Of a stretch of DNA of 64,000 nt, positions 9,885 to 19,171 are shown in pieces. The notes under the pieces were generated by a model, which searched no databases, had not been told where the DNA came from, and saw nothing but the letters and a program-made list of their open reading frames with translations. The position numbers and the translations under genes were made by a program. Origin of the DNA: JABDMH01 sp050298535 (GTDB lineage: Bacteria > Bacteroidota > Bacteroidia > Chitinophagales > Saprospiraceae); contig JBNKUI010000113.1 of the NCBI GenBank assembly GCA_050298535.1, positions 163,892 to 227,891 on the forward strand. Reading direction: 5' to 3'. Numbering within the stretch: the first letter of the stretch is position 1; the number at the start of each line of letters is the position of its first letter.

Positions 9885-10961
9885 ATGCGAAAAATCAAAC
9901 TGGGAATTCTAGCCGTAGCTCATTATGATGAGCATATAGATCAATGGATAGCTGCCTGCAAGGATCGCTCGGATCTAGTGGATGCAGTACTTATTGATTT
10001 GTCAAGTGCTACCTGGCTCGAACAAATCATCTCCCGGGATTTTGACGGCCTCCTTACCAACCCACCTAACCTAACGATCGTACAGAAAAATATGTATGAT
10101 GAACGCTTGGACGTACTGCGCAACGACTTAAAAATACCTATTTATCCTACCCTCCTAGAAACAAAAATCTATGAGAATAAAAGATATTTAGCATACTGGT
10201 TGCAGGCGAACAAAATACCGCATCCAAAAACCTATGTTTTCTATCAGCAAAAGGAAGCACTGGAGTTCATCTCCCAGCACAAGTCCGCACTGGTAGGTAA
10301 AACCAATATAGGAGCTTCCGGTCGTGGTATTAAAATCTTAAAAGATAAATCTTCACAATCCCGCTATGTCCATGAAAGTTTCAAACATGGTGCTCCAAGA
10401 GAAATTGGTCCTAATTGGAAAAAGAAGGGAATCTTAAAAAGGGGCATTGAGAAATTACTACACCCAAAATCACTTCAGGCAAAAATTCAGCAGTACAGGA
10501 CTGAGAAATCAGAAATTCAAAAAGACTTTATTATACTTCAGGAATATATTCCACACACTTTTGAATGGCGATGTGTGTGTATAGGAGATTCTTACTTTGC
10601 CCATAAGAAACTTGTAAAGAATGAAAAGGCTAGTGGAACGCTTCTAAAGGGTTATGAAAATCCACCGCTGAGTTTACTAAACTTCTGTCGAAGGATTATG
10701 CTTGAAAAGCATCTTTGGTCCCAGGCGATCGACATTTTTGTCACAGAGGACGGTAAGTACCTGGTAAATGAAATGCAGTGCATCTTTGGGCAATCCGACC
10801 CCTATCAGATGCTAATTGATGGTGTAGCCGGCAGATATTACTATGAAGATGGTAACTGGATTTTTGAACCGGGAAATTTCAATAGTCACGAATCCTTTGG
10901 CTTGCGTCTAGATCACTTTATAAATATTTTAGAAGTCAAAACTCCAGAGGCTATCACATGA
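9885..10961 (+). CDS. ATP-grasp domain carboxylate-amine ligase
   Basis: ATP-grasp protein of the RimK-like kind. A pre-ATP-grasp region (KLGILAVAHYDEHIDQW, LLTNPPNLTIVQKNMYDE) is followed by SALVGKTNIGASGRGIKIL (the lysine and glycine loop that grips ATP, near residues 134-152), FIILQEYIPHTFEWRCVCIG in the second ATP-grasp subdomain, and IDIFVTEDGKYLVNEMQC with the Mg-binding Glu/Asn near residue 300. Such enzymes form an acyl-phosphate and join it to an amine. Start at ATG 9885, two bases after the previous stop; the TTG at 9879 would overlap. The 3' end overlaps the next gene by ATGA. In this cluster it may attach an amino acid or organic acid to the glycan; that is inference. Confidence 0.78.
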   Translation: MRKIKLGILAVAHYDEHIDQWIAACKDRSDLVDAVLIDLSSATWLEQIISRDFDGLLTNPPNLTIVQKNMYDERLDVLRNDLKIPIYPTLLETKIYENKRYLAYWLQANKIPHPKTYVFYQQKEALEFISQHKSALVGKTNIGASGRGIKILKDKSSQSRYVHESFKHGAPREIGPNWKKKGILKRGIEKLLHPKSLQAKIQQYRTEKSEIQKDFIILQEYIPHTFEWRCVCIGDSYFAHKKLVKNEKASGTLLKGYENPPLSLLNFCRRIMLEKHLWSQAIDIFVTEDGKYLVNEMQCIFGQSDPYQMLIDGVAGRYYYEDGNWIFEPGNFNSHESFGLRLDHFINILEVKTPEAIT

Positions 10962-11950
10962 ATGTACTGTTTGTATCCAGTGGCAACGATGATCGGTATA
11001 ATATTGCTCCATTCATCAAATCTCAGGGTGAATCTTTACAAAGATCAGGAGTTGAAATCGACTATTACACGATAAAAGGAAAGGGCTTCCTTAATTATCT
11101 GAAAAACATTGGCCCTCTCCGACGACATATAAAATCAAATAGCTATGATCTAATACATGCCCACTATTCACTCTGTGGTTGGGTAGCTGTTCTCTCATTC
11201 TCCGGCCTACCAATCGTCCTATCACTCATGGGTGCAGATGCCGTTGGCACTCCTACTAGCAAGGATCAATTGACATTAAAGAGCAGAGTACTTAGTTATT
11301 TCACTTTATTGGTTCAGCCGTTTGTATCCCTGATAATTTCAAAGTCTCCCAATATTGAGAAAGTAGTCTATCGGAAAGACAGATCTGTAATCATTCCCAA
11401 CGGAGTACGCATGGATCAATTTAATGCACAGCCAGGAGTTTCAAAAAAATCAATGGGATTATCAGAAGACTCAAGGCATATATTATTTCTTGGAAGTCCT
11501 CATGATAAAAACAAAAATATTCAATTACTAAAATCATCGCTTAAATATTTAGACATCAAAAATGTAAAGCTCCTAAACATCTTTGACATACCTCACGACG
11601 AGGTGGTCAAGTACCTGTTGATTTCGGATGTAGTGAGCCTATGTTCATTTAGTGAAGGGTCACCTAACGTTGTCAAAGAGGCAATGGCCTGTAACAAACC
11701 TATCGTAGCTACAAACGTAGGTGACGTTGCCTGGCTCCTTGAGGGCTTACAAGGTTGCTATGTATCTGATCATACAGTTGAGGACTTCAGTAAAAAAATC
11801 AAGGAAGCACTTAATTTTTCTAGTCAACATCAATCTACCACCGGTAGAGATCGACTCTTCCTTCTGGGTCTTGATGCAAAATCTACTGCTGACCGCATTA
11901 TCAAACTATATCAATCCCTTACCGATAAAAAACAAGCTTTAACCATCTAA
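10958..11950 (+). CDS. Glycosyltransferase family 4 (GT4)
   Basis: GT4 glycosyltransferase of 330 aa. N-terminal LFVSSGNDDRYNIAPFIKSQ and DLIHAHYSLCGWVAVL are typical of the acceptor domain; the donor domain has VIIPNGVRMDQF, HILFLGSPHDKNKNIQLL and the E-x7-E motif FSEGSPNVVKEAMACNKPIV (near residue 231). The start overlaps the ATP-grasp stop by ATGA and the AsnB-like gene begins four bases after its stop. It is expected to extend the lipid-linked oligosaccharide in the cytoplasm. Donor and linkage unknown. Confidence 0.87.
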   Translation: MNVLFVSSGNDDRYNIAPFIKSQGESLQRSGVEIDYYTIKGKGFLNYLKNIGPLRRHIKSNSYDLIHAHYSLCGWVAVLSFSGLPIVLSLMGADAVGTPTSKDQLTLKSRVLSYFTLLVQPFVSLIISKSPNIEKVVYRKDRSVIIPNGVRMDQFNAQPGVSKKSMGLSEDSRHILFLGSPHDKNKNIQLLKSSLKYLDIKNVKLLNIFDIPHDEVVKYLLISDVVSLCSFSEGSPNVVKEAMACNKPIVATNVGDVAWLLEGLQGCYVSDHTVEDFSKKIKEALNFSSQHQSTTGRDRLFLLGLDAKSTADRIIKLYQSLTDKKQALTI

Positions 11951-11954
11951 TATC

Positions 11955-13808
11955 ATGTGTGGAATATCTGGAATTTTAAACTTTGACGGGAGTCATGTCC
12001 GACCTGTCCTTTTACAACAAATGATGGACATCATTAAGCATAGAGGGCCTGATGATGAAGGCATGTTTTGTGAAGGAGGCATTGGTTTGGGATTTGTAAG
12101 ACTTAGCATACTCGATCTCTCACCATTGGGTCATCAACCTATGTTTTCACGAGATGAGCGATATGTCATCATTTTCAATGGCGAGATCTACAACTACATA
12201 GAACTCCGATCCCAGCTAATAGCAAAGGGATACTCATTCATATCTAATACGGACACGGAGGTTCTTTTGACAGCATATATTGAATGGCGAGAAGATATGC
12301 TACACCGACTGAATGGTATGTTTGCCTTTGTAATTTATGATCGTCAGGAAAAATCAATCTTCGGTGCCAGGGATCGATTTGGTGTCAAACCATTCTACTA
12401 TCATTTATCGGAAGACAATTTTGTGTTTGCCTCTGAGATCAAACCGATTCTGAGTGCGATGAAGGCCAAACCCACAGCGGATGAGCATTCTGTGTTTGAG
12501 TTTTTATCCTACAATAGAACGGATCAGACAACACGTACTTTTTTTAATGAGGTAAAAAAATTAAAACATGGTCATTATTTCAAAATGTCCACTGATCCAA
12601 AAAGGCCCAGCCAACAAAAAATGATCATCACCAGGTGGTATGATCTAAGGAAGGAAATAAAAGAACCCTTTTCCTCGGCAGAGGAATTTGCAGAAGCATT
12701 TAGGGAGTCGCTTAAATTAATACTCAGAAGTGATGTACCTATCGGAGTCTGTCTCAGCGGAGGACTTGATTCATCCAGTATTGTTTCAAGCCTTGTAAAG
12801 TACTTTCAAAAAGATGATTTGAATACATTCTCTGCTGTATACGGTATCAACAAAACTGGCGATGAATCAAAATTCATCAATCTCTTCAAGTCGGAACTTT
12901 CCAACATGCACTCAATTGTGCCGACTGAACATTCTTTGCTTCAGGATTTTGACACTTTCGTGGATACACATGGTGAGCCCATACCCGACGGTGGGCCATA
13001 CGCTCAGTACAAAGTAATGTCCCTTGCAAAGGACCATGTATCAGTCACATTGGACGGACAGGGAGCTGATGAATGCCTGGCCGGTTATGAATATTTCTTC
13101 GGCTTCTACTTTAAGAGCCTTCTTCGAAAGGGAAAAATAGGAAGACTGTCCTCTGAACTTACTAAATATGTATACGCTCACCGATCTACGCTCGGATTAA
13201 AAAGCTTTTTATTTTTCATGCTTTCACCTAAGATGCGACGAGATATTCGCAGCAAAGAATTTGGATACATAAATACAGCATACTTTAATGGTCATGCTGC
13301 TGAGAGTTCAGCCATTGCCAATGAGTTCTACGGCTCCAGTTCATTGACGGAGGCTCTAATAAATCATTTTGAGTATAAACTGGAGCATCTATTAAAATGG
13401 GAAGACAGAAATTCTATGTGCTTCTCATTGGAAGCGAGAGTACCCTTTCTTGATCACAACCTCGTAGAACGGACGCTTTCTCTTCCTGAGGAACGGATAA
13501 TAAATAGTGGATCAACCAAGCACATACTCCGTCAGGCAATGAAAAACACACTGCCTGAACCAATTAGAACACGAGTCGATAAGATGGGCTTTGACTCTCC
13601 CAAAGATGAGTGGTTTAGAACGACTAAATTTCAAAAATTCATTGGCGACATTATAACAGATCATCGGTTTACTTCCAGACCAATTATTAATGCACCAAAA
13701 GTACAGGATCTCTATGGACGACATCTTAATCGAGAAGGAAACTTTGGCAAGCAGATATGGAAGTTCGTGCATTTAGAAAAATGGTATCAGAAATTTATCG
13801 ATGCCTAA
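11955..13808 (+). CDS. asnB: Asparagine synthase (glutamine-hydrolysing) family amidotransferase
   Basis: Intact class-II glutamine amidotransferase fused to an asparagine-synthetase domain, 617 aa. MCGISGIL supplies the nucleophilic Cys2; HRGPDDEG and NGEIYNY are the glutamine-binding segments; the PP-loop SGGLDSS is at residues 268-274; and SVTLDGQGADECLAGY and LEARVPFLDHNLVE are conserved synthetase motifs. It hydrolyses glutamine and uses the ammonia to amidate an adenylated carboxylate. Such paralogues in polysaccharide loci are thought to amidate uronic acids or similar rather than aspartate; that role is inferred from context. Start is four bases after the GT4 stop. The symbol is by family only. 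Confidence 0.88.
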   Translation: MCGISGILNFDGSHVRPVLLQQMMDIIKHRGPDDEGMFCEGGIGLGFVRLSILDLSPLGHQPMFSRDERYVIIFNGEIYNYIELRSQLIAKGYSFISNTDTEVLLTAYIEWREDMLHRLNGMFAFVIYDRQEKSIFGARDRFGVKPFYYHLSEDNFVFASEIKPILSAMKAKPTADEHSVFEFLSYNRTDQTTRTFFNEVKKLKHGHYFKMSTDPKRPSQQKMIITRWYDLRKEIKEPFSSAEEFAEAFRESLKLILRSDVPIGVCLSGGLDSSSIVSSLVKYFQKDDLNTFSAVYGINKTGDESKFINLFKSELSNMHSIVPTEHSLLQDFDTFVDTHGEPIPDGGPYAQYKVMSLAKDHVSVTLDGQGADECLAGYEYFFGFYFKSLLRKGKIGRLSSELTKYVYAHRSTLGLKSFLFFMLSPKMRRDIRSKEFGYINTAYFNGHAAESSAIANEFYGSSSLTEALINHFEYKLEHLLKWEDRNSMCFSLEARVPFLDHNLVERTLSLPEERIINSGSTKHILRQAMKNTLPEPIRTRVDKMGFDSPKDEWFRTTKFQKFIGDIITDHRFTSRPIINAPKVQDLYGRHLNREGNFGKQIWKFVHLEKWYQKFIDA

Positions 13809-13820
13809 AAAAAATCCAAG

Positions 13821-14738
13821 GTGCTAAAAAAGATACTCTTCAAAACTTTACGGTATTCAGGGATACCCTATCTCCTAAGAGAACTTGTCCAAAGAAGCAA
13901 GGTGTCCATTTTGATGTACCACGACCCGGATGCCCAATCTGTAAGTGAACAAATCAGATATCTGAAAAAGCACTATAATATCATTGATTTAAATGAATTT
14001 ATTGCTAGTCTGCAAAGCGAAATGACACTGCCTCCGAAGTCTCTTATCATAACTTTCGATGATGGACATTTGGGTAATTACCAACTACTACCAATAGTCT
14101 CGCAGCTGGAAGTACCAATCACAATATTTCTCTGCAGTGGAATCATCAACACGAATAGGCATTACTGGTTTTTATACAGCAACAATTCTAAAAACAAGTA
14201 TGTACTTAAATCATTGAATAATCAAGACAGACTTAAGGAGCTCGCGGATGAGGGATTCGATCAGGAAAAAGAGTATGTCGAACGCCAATCCTTAAACTCC
14301 AAAGAAATGGAGGAAATGCGATCCTGGGTAAACTTTCAAAGTCACACGGTTTATCACCCATGTCTTGACCAATGTACGCAAAGTCAAAGTAGATATGAAA
14401 TCACACAATCAAAGCTTGACCTTGAGCAAAAATACAACCTACACGTAAATGCCATTGCTTTTCCCAATGGCGATTATTCCAGCAGAGAAATAGCGATAGC
14501 AAAAGAAGCCGGTTATCGGTGTGCACTGACAGTGGAGCCAGGATATAATACGCTGGGGTCTGACCCATTCACGTTAAAGAGGCTCAGCATGAATGATACA
14601 ACAAGTATGGATGAATTCGTAGTGAGAGCTTCGGGCCTCTGGGGACTCATCCAATCACTACGTTCATCCAGCACTAATAAAGAAGTGAAAAAACATGAAC
14701 ATCAAGATAACATCAGAGCAGCTGCCGCTGCAGGATAA
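13821..14738 (+). CDS. Polysaccharide deacetylase (NodB-like)
   Basis: CE4-type deacetylase of 305 aa. VSILMYHDPD opens the domain, LIITFDDGHLGNY (residues 75-87) has the metal-binding aspartates, FQSHTVYHPCL (172-182) the histidines, and IAFPNGDYSSREI the last conserved motif. A GTG at 13821 is the likely start, 12 bases after the AsnB-like stop; there is no ATG near. The final 44 bases overlap the next gene, whose family-typical N-terminus begins inside. No convincing signal peptide, although the first 20 residues are basic and hydrophobic. Probably deacetylates an N-acetylated sugar in the repeat unit or polymer. Confidence 0.82.
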   Translation: MLKKILFKTLRYSGIPYLLRELVQRSKVSILMYHDPDAQSVSEQIRYLKKHYNIIDLNEFIASLQSEMTLPPKSLIITFDDGHLGNYQLLPIVSQLEVPITIFLCSGIINTNRHYWFLYSNNSKNKYVLKSLNNQDRLKELADEGFDQEKEYVERQSLNSKEMEEMRSWVNFQSHTVYHPCLDQCTQSQSRYEITQSKLDLEQKYNLHVNAIAFPNGDYSSREIAIAKEAGYRCALTVEPGYNTLGSDPFTLKRLSMNDTTSMDEFVVRASGLWGLIQSLRSSSTNKEVKKHEHQDNIRAAAAAG

Positions 14739-15711
14739 ACTTACTGTAGCTCTGGAAGCGTTCATTGAGAGCGTACCCTCTTCAAACTACTTTCAATCAT
14801 TGGCATTTTATCACTTGGCATACCGAGCGACTGGAATTACTCCAGTGTTGATCACCGCCAGTGAGGATAATGAAATTGTAGGTTCGCTATTGGGCGTGAT
14901 CCAAAGCAATGGTACAGGAATAAAATCCTGGATGTCAAGAAGGTTGATTGTCTGGGGAGGTCCTATGGTGTTAGAAACCTCAAATAGGAGGGAGATCTGC
15001 AGTAAACTGCTGGAATCTTTAAAATCATATGGAAATGGAAAAGCGATTTATATTGAATTTCGGAACATGGTAGATCCATCCAATCTCCAGCATATTTTCG
15101 AAGAACAAGGCTTTATATATCGTGATCACTTAAACTACTTAGTCAGAACTGATGAACTATCAGCTGTAAAGAAACGTGTGAGTAAGAGTAGATTTCGTCA
15201 GATAAAAACATCCTTAAAAAACGGGGCTTATATTGTTGAAGCTGAATCAGAGCAGGAAGTCCTAGACTTTTATGCCATACTGGAAGATTTATACAAAACA
15301 AAAGTCAAAAAACCTATCCCAACCCAAAATCTCTTCTTAGAATTTTGGAAATCGAAAGAAGCTAAATTCTTTTTGGTCAAAAAGGAGAATGAAGTGATTG
15401 GTGGCATTGTTTGCCCTATTCACAAGAACACTATTTATGAGTGGTACGTATGTGGTAAAGATGGAGAACATAAGGGAGTATATCCATCAGTCCTTGCTAC
15501 CTGGGCTCCCATCGAATGGGCCATTGATAATGGATTGGAGTACTTTGACTTTATGGGGGCTGGAAGTCCAGAAGCAGATTATGGAGTGCGGACATTTAAA
15601 GAACGCTTCGGAGGTGATCTTGTATGCTTTGGTAGATATCAATATGTCTTAAATCGTCCGCTCTTTGAATTTGGCAAGGTAGGTCTCAAACTGTATCAAA
15701 AAATCGCATGA
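14695..15711 (+). CDS. FemAB-like aminoacyl/acyltransferase (GNAT fold)
   Basis: FemAB/FemX-type protein, 338 aa, with two GNAT-like halves. SSNYFQSLAFYHLAYRATG (residues about 29-47) is the usual opening of such proteins; VSKSRFRQIKTSLKNGA, NEVIGGIVCPIHKNTIYEWY, and FDFMGAGSPEADYGVRTFKERFGG (given as 280-303) are hallmark segments. Classical FemAB members use aminoacyl-tRNA to add amino acids to peptidoglycan bridges; related members occur in exosortase-associated glycan loci. Start ATG 14695 lies inside the deacetylase gene (44-base overlap), and the stop overlaps the next start as ATGA. It probably decorates an amino sugar with an acyl or aminoacyl group. Confidence 0.8.
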   Translation: MNIKITSEQLPLQDKLTVALEAFIESVPSSNYFQSLAFYHLAYRATGITPVLITASEDNEIVGSLLGVIQSNGTGIKSWMSRRLIVWGGPMVLETSNRREICSKLLESLKSYGNGKAIYIEFRNMVDPSNLQHIFEEQGFIYRDHLNYLVRTDELSAVKKRVSKSRFRQIKTSLKNGAYIVEAESEQEVLDFYAILEDLYKTKVKKPIPTQNLFLEFWKSKEAKFFLVKKENEVIGGIVCPIHKNTIYEWYVCGKDGEHKGVYPSVLATWAPIEWAIDNGLEYFDFMGAGSPEADYGVRTFKERFGGDLVCFGRYQYVLNRPLFEFGKVGLKLYQKIA

Positions 15712-16763
15712 ACCGAATTTTAATCGATATTGGACATCCCGGACATGTGCACTTGTTCAAGCACCTGGCACATCACTTTATTGCCAAAGGAAATGAAGTG
15801 CTTTTTACGGTCAGAGACAAGGAATGCGAGCTGGCACTTCTTGACCATGAAGGCTTTAACTACGTATGTTTTGGAAAGCATTACAAGACACTGCGAGGTA
15901 AAATATGGGGACTCCTAAAGTTCGACCTGCAGATGTTAAAAACAGCATTGCGGTTTAAACCTGACGTATTTATCAGTCATGGATCAATTTATGCAGCACA
16001 GGTGGCAGTACTCCTGGGAAAGCCTCATCTGAGCATGGAGGACAGCGGAAACATGGAACAGATTAGATTGTACCGGCCGTTTACACATACCATTCTAACT
16101 CCAAGTATATTTGATAAGGATTTAGGCCCGAAGCAAAAAACATACAAGGGCTATCACGAACTAGCCTACCTACATCCCAACTGGTTTAAACCCGATAAAT
16201 CAGCCCTATTAGAAAGTGGAATAGACCTGACTAAACCATTTGCCTTATTGCGTTTTGTTTCGTGGAATGCAACGCATGACCGGGGACAAAGAGGATTGAC
16301 AATGCAAGAAAAGGTTGAAGTGGTAGAATACCTCAGTGATAAAATGGATGTATACATTTCGGCTGAAATAGACCTTCCTGATCATTTGAAGAAATACCAA
16401 CTTAAGATAAAACCTCACTTACTACATGACCTGATTAATCATGCCAGGATCGTGATTAGTGAAGGAGCAACCATCGCCGCAGAAGCTGCAGTCCTTGGCA
16501 AACCATCAGCATATGTAAATTCGATTAAAGTAAGCTATTGTTCAGATTTAGAAAACTATGGCCTATTAAAAGATCTGACCAGTAGAAATTTAGTTGTGAA
16601 CATCAAAGAATTATTGAATGTACCGAATGATACATTGGAAGAAAGAAGAGAAAGAATGCTTTCTGAGAAGATAGATGTCACAACCTTCCTGATCAACTTT
16701 CTTGAGTCGTCCTATTTGTTCGCTACACATAAAAACCCAGAGGAAATTACTCATGCTGTTTAA
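15708..16763 (+). CDS. DUF354 family protein, GT-B-like
   Basis: DUF354 protein of 351 aa. The opening ILIDIGHPGHVHLFKHLAHH is the signature of this family, related in fold to UDP-GlcNAc 2-epimerases and MurG-like GT-B enzymes. Other family segments are KPDVFISHGSIYAAQVAVLL, KPHLSMEDSGNMEQ, and VISEGATIAAEAAVLGKPS (near residue 247), the last resembling a nucleotide-sugar site. It occurs widely in surface polysaccharide loci, where a glycosyltransferase or epimerase role is suspected. The start overlaps the FemAB gene by ATGA and the end overlaps the MBOAT gene by 11 bases. Biochemical activity is not established. Confidence 0.78.
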   Translation: MNRILIDIGHPGHVHLFKHLAHHFIAKGNEVLFTVRDKECELALLDHEGFNYVCFGKHYKTLRGKIWGLLKFDLQMLKTALRFKPDVFISHGSIYAAQVAVLLGKPHLSMEDSGNMEQIRLYRPFTHTILTPSIFDKDLGPKQKTYKGYHELAYLHPNWFKPDKSALLESGIDLTKPFALLRFVSWNATHDRGQRGLTMQEKVEVVEYLSDKMDVYISAEIDLPDHLKKYQLKIKPHLLHDLINHARIVISEGATIAAEAAVLGKPSAYVNSIKVSYCSDLENYGLLKDLTSRNLVVNIKELLNVPNDTLEERRERMLSEKIDVTTFLINFLESSYLFATHKNPEEITHAV

Positions 16764-18156
16764 TTCCATCGATTTTGCAATATTCCTGCCAATAGTAATC
16801 ATAGTCTATTGGACCATAGCTAATCGAAATATTGCATTTAGAAATGCTTTCCTGGTCCTGGTCAGTTATCTGTTTTATGGATGGTGGGACTGGCGGTTTC
16901 TCGGACTTATCGCGATAAGTTCACTAGTGGACTTCCTGGTGGCGTTGCAAATGGAAAATTCAGCAGTAAGAAAGAAAAAAGCACTGCTTACAATCAGTAT
17001 TGGTACCAATCTCGGATTACTTGCATTTTTTAAGTATTCAAATTTCTTTATAGAAAGCTTCCAGAGTGCTTTCACTGTATTTGGCAATTCTTTGAATCTA
17101 AACTCTTTGCAAGTCATTCTGCCAGTAGGAATCAGTTTTTATACGTTTCAAACTCTGAGCTATACGCTGGACATTTATTATCAAAAAATACGTCCAACAA
17201 AAGACCCTATCGCATTTTTTGCTTTTGTAAGCTTTTTCCCACAACTTGTGGCGGGGCCCATAGAAAGAGCATCCAGATTGCTACCTCAATTCAGCACTTT
17301 GAAGGAGGTTTCACCTGAAGGTTTCTCAGAAGGATTGAAGAAAGTCCTCTGGGGCTTTGTACTGAAGATTGCGATCGCGGACAGGCTGGCTCTGTATGTC
17401 GATAGCATCTATAATCATGTAGCATATCATAGTACGATGTCACATGCTGTCGCAACATTTTTCTTTTCAATACAAATTTACTGTGATTTCGCAGGGTACT
17501 CTCTGATTGCGATTGGCTGTGCACGTCTGATGGGATTTGATCTCATGCAGAATTTCAGACGCCCGTATTTTAGTACGTCTTTCAAAGAACTTTGGACTCG
17601 TTGGCATATATCACTTTCATCCTGGTTTCGTGACTACGTCTATATTCCAATGGGAGGTTCGAGAAACGGCACTTATAAACTGTACAGAAACCTGATGATC
17701 ACCTTTTTACTCAGTGGTCTCTGGCATGGTGCAAGTTGGACTTTTGTCATTTGGGGTGGACTCCACGGACTATATCTGATTATTGAAAAATACCTGACAC
17801 CATTTAATATAAAAATCAACAATGTCATACGTATCATTGGTGTGTATGTTCTTACACTGGTAGGATGGGTTTTCTTCAGAGCAAATACTTTAGGGGATGC
17901 ATGGATGATTCTAACGGGAACTACACAATCAGAAGGAAGTGGACTGCATATTGGAGATATTGGAATATTCAGCTACAGTATTTTTGCCATTTTCTTACTC
18001 TTTATTGTAGAATTATTTGAAGAGTATCATCCACAAATATCCCTCTTGAATAATTCAAGATTCACCATAAGATTTGCCACAATTCTCATGCTATTGATAT
18101 ACGTAATAAGCCTGGGAGTATTTGATAAGAGTCAATTCATCTACTTCCAATTCTAA
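16753..18156 (+). CDS. MBOAT family O-acyltransferase (AlgI-like)
   Basis: Membrane-bound O-acyltransferase, about 467 aa, with many hydrophobic helices. The opening MLFNSIDFAIFLPIVIIVYW is the usual AlgI/DltB-type N-terminus, which fixes the start at ATG 16753; a longer frame would run deeper into the DUF354 gene. QTLSYTLDIYYQKIRP, FFPQLVAGPIERASRLLPQ, and SGLWHGASWTFVIWGGLHG are family motifs, with the catalytic histidine at residue 325. It moves an acyl group, usually acetyl, across the membrane to a glycan hydroxyl. The next gene is a putative SGNH partner, the usual arrangement for AlgI/AlgJ- or PatA/PatB-like pairs. Confidence 0.9.
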   Translation: MLFNSIDFAIFLPIVIIVYWTIANRNIAFRNAFLVLVSYLFYGWWDWRFLGLIAISSLVDFLVALQMENSAVRKKKALLTISIGTNLGLLAFFKYSNFFIESFQSAFTVFGNSLNLNSLQVILPVGISFYTFQTLSYTLDIYYQKIRPTKDPIAFFAFVSFFPQLVAGPIERASRLLPQFSTLKEVSPEGFSEGLKKVLWGFVLKIAIADRLALYVDSIYNHVAYHSTMSHAVATFFFSIQIYCDFAGYSLIAIGCARLMGFDLMQNFRRPYFSTSFKELWTRWHISLSSWFRDYVYIPMGGSRNGTYKLYRNLMITFLLSGLWHGASWTFVIWGGLHGLYLIIEKYLTPFNIKINNVIRIIGVYVLTLVGWVFFRANTLGDAWMILTGTTQSEGSGLHIGDIGIFSYSIFAIFLLFIVELFEEYHPQISLLNNSRFTIRFATILMLLIYVISLGVFDKSQFIYFQF

Positions 18157-18178
18157 ATCCAGCACTCATTTCGAAAAG

Positions 18179-19171
18179 GTGAAAGAAATCGTTAAGAAAA
18201 TAGTACTGCTATTACTAGCACTAAATCTGGTTGATTTTTCCATTGGTTTCATGCTTGACTTCTTGAGAGATCATGCACCCGATGGCAGGTATCAAAAAGC
18301 CACTTATACACTTCAGAAATCCAATGAAGATGTACTTGTCTTGGGAAGTTCAAAGGGAGAAAGCAATTTCATCCCAGCAGTCATTGATAGTTCATTAGGA
18401 TTAACTTGCTGGAACGCAAGCAGGGGTGGCCAGGGTCTCCCCTACTTTCAGGCAGTTACGCAATCGGTTTTATCCAGACATACGCCCAAACTTGTTCTAT
18501 TGAATCTGGAAGTTGATATTCTTAGTACCCCCGTAGAATATGAGGAAGCCGGATTTCTTCGGCCTTATTATACTGAAGTGGAACCCGTCCGTGACGTTCT
18601 GAATAATATTTCTGAAATGGCATGGATCTATAATAGGTCAAGACTATATCAATACAACTCAAGCTTTTATTATCTACTACGTCCCTACCTTCTACACGGA
18701 CTCGATGGTGAAATAGATCAGCAAGGTTGGAAACCAAGATCGGGAGTTATCACAAAGCCCTTTAAGAGGGACCATTTAGAATCATTAATTGATTCAAAAA
18801 GCCTATTGCCAGAGGCTGTCGAAATACTGGAGTCAATTACACGAAATTATAAAGAGCACGGATCATCTCTATGCTTTGTGATATCACCAGACTATGGAGA
18901 AATAACAAAGTACTCAGCAAGCCGGGAAAAGATCCTTGCGATCGCTAAGAAAAACAGTATCCCTGTATTTGATTTTTCCAACAAACCTGATTATGCTTCT
19001 GATGAAGCCATCTTTGTAGACATTCAACACCTCAACAAAGAGGGTGCACTCAAATTTACGAGCGACATACTTTCTCAGGTCAGGAGTGCAATGACGAAGA
19101 ACAACATATCAATCAACGCATTAAATAATTCTAATCGAAATGAAGGGAAGCCAAATACCAAAGTATATTAA
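18179..19171 (+). CDS. SGNH/GDSL-like membrane-anchored protein, probable MBOAT partner
   Basis: About 330 aa with one N-terminal hydrophobic anchor (KIVLLLLALNLVDFSIGFML) followed by an extracytoplasmic domain. VLGSSKGESNF holds a GSS at residues 56-58, the position of the catalytic serine in SGNH hydrolases, and DIQHLNKEG holds D281-x-x-H284, the usual Asp-His of the last block. Such proteins next to MBOAT enzymes accept the acyl group and place it on the polymer in the periplasm. The start is uncertain: GTG 18179 gives a compact signal anchor; a TTG at 18122 would overlap the MBOAT gene and add 19 residues. The 3' end overlaps the next deacetylase by 32 bases. Confidence 0.7.
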   Translation: MKEIVKKIVLLLLALNLVDFSIGFMLDFLRDHAPDGRYQKATYTLQKSNEDVLVLGSSKGESNFIPAVIDSSLGLTCWNASRGGQGLPYFQAVTQSVLSRHTPKLVLLNLEVDILSTPVEYEEAGFLRPYYTEVEPVRDVLNNISEMAWIYNRSRLYQYNSSFYYLLRPYLLHGLDGEIDQQGWKPRSGVITKPFKRDHLESLIDSKSLLPEAVEILESITRNYKEHGSSLCFVISPDYGEITKYSASREKILAIAKKNSIPVFDFSNKPDYASDEAIFVDIQHLNKEGALKFTSDILSQVRSAMTKNNISINALNNSNRNEGKPNTKVY

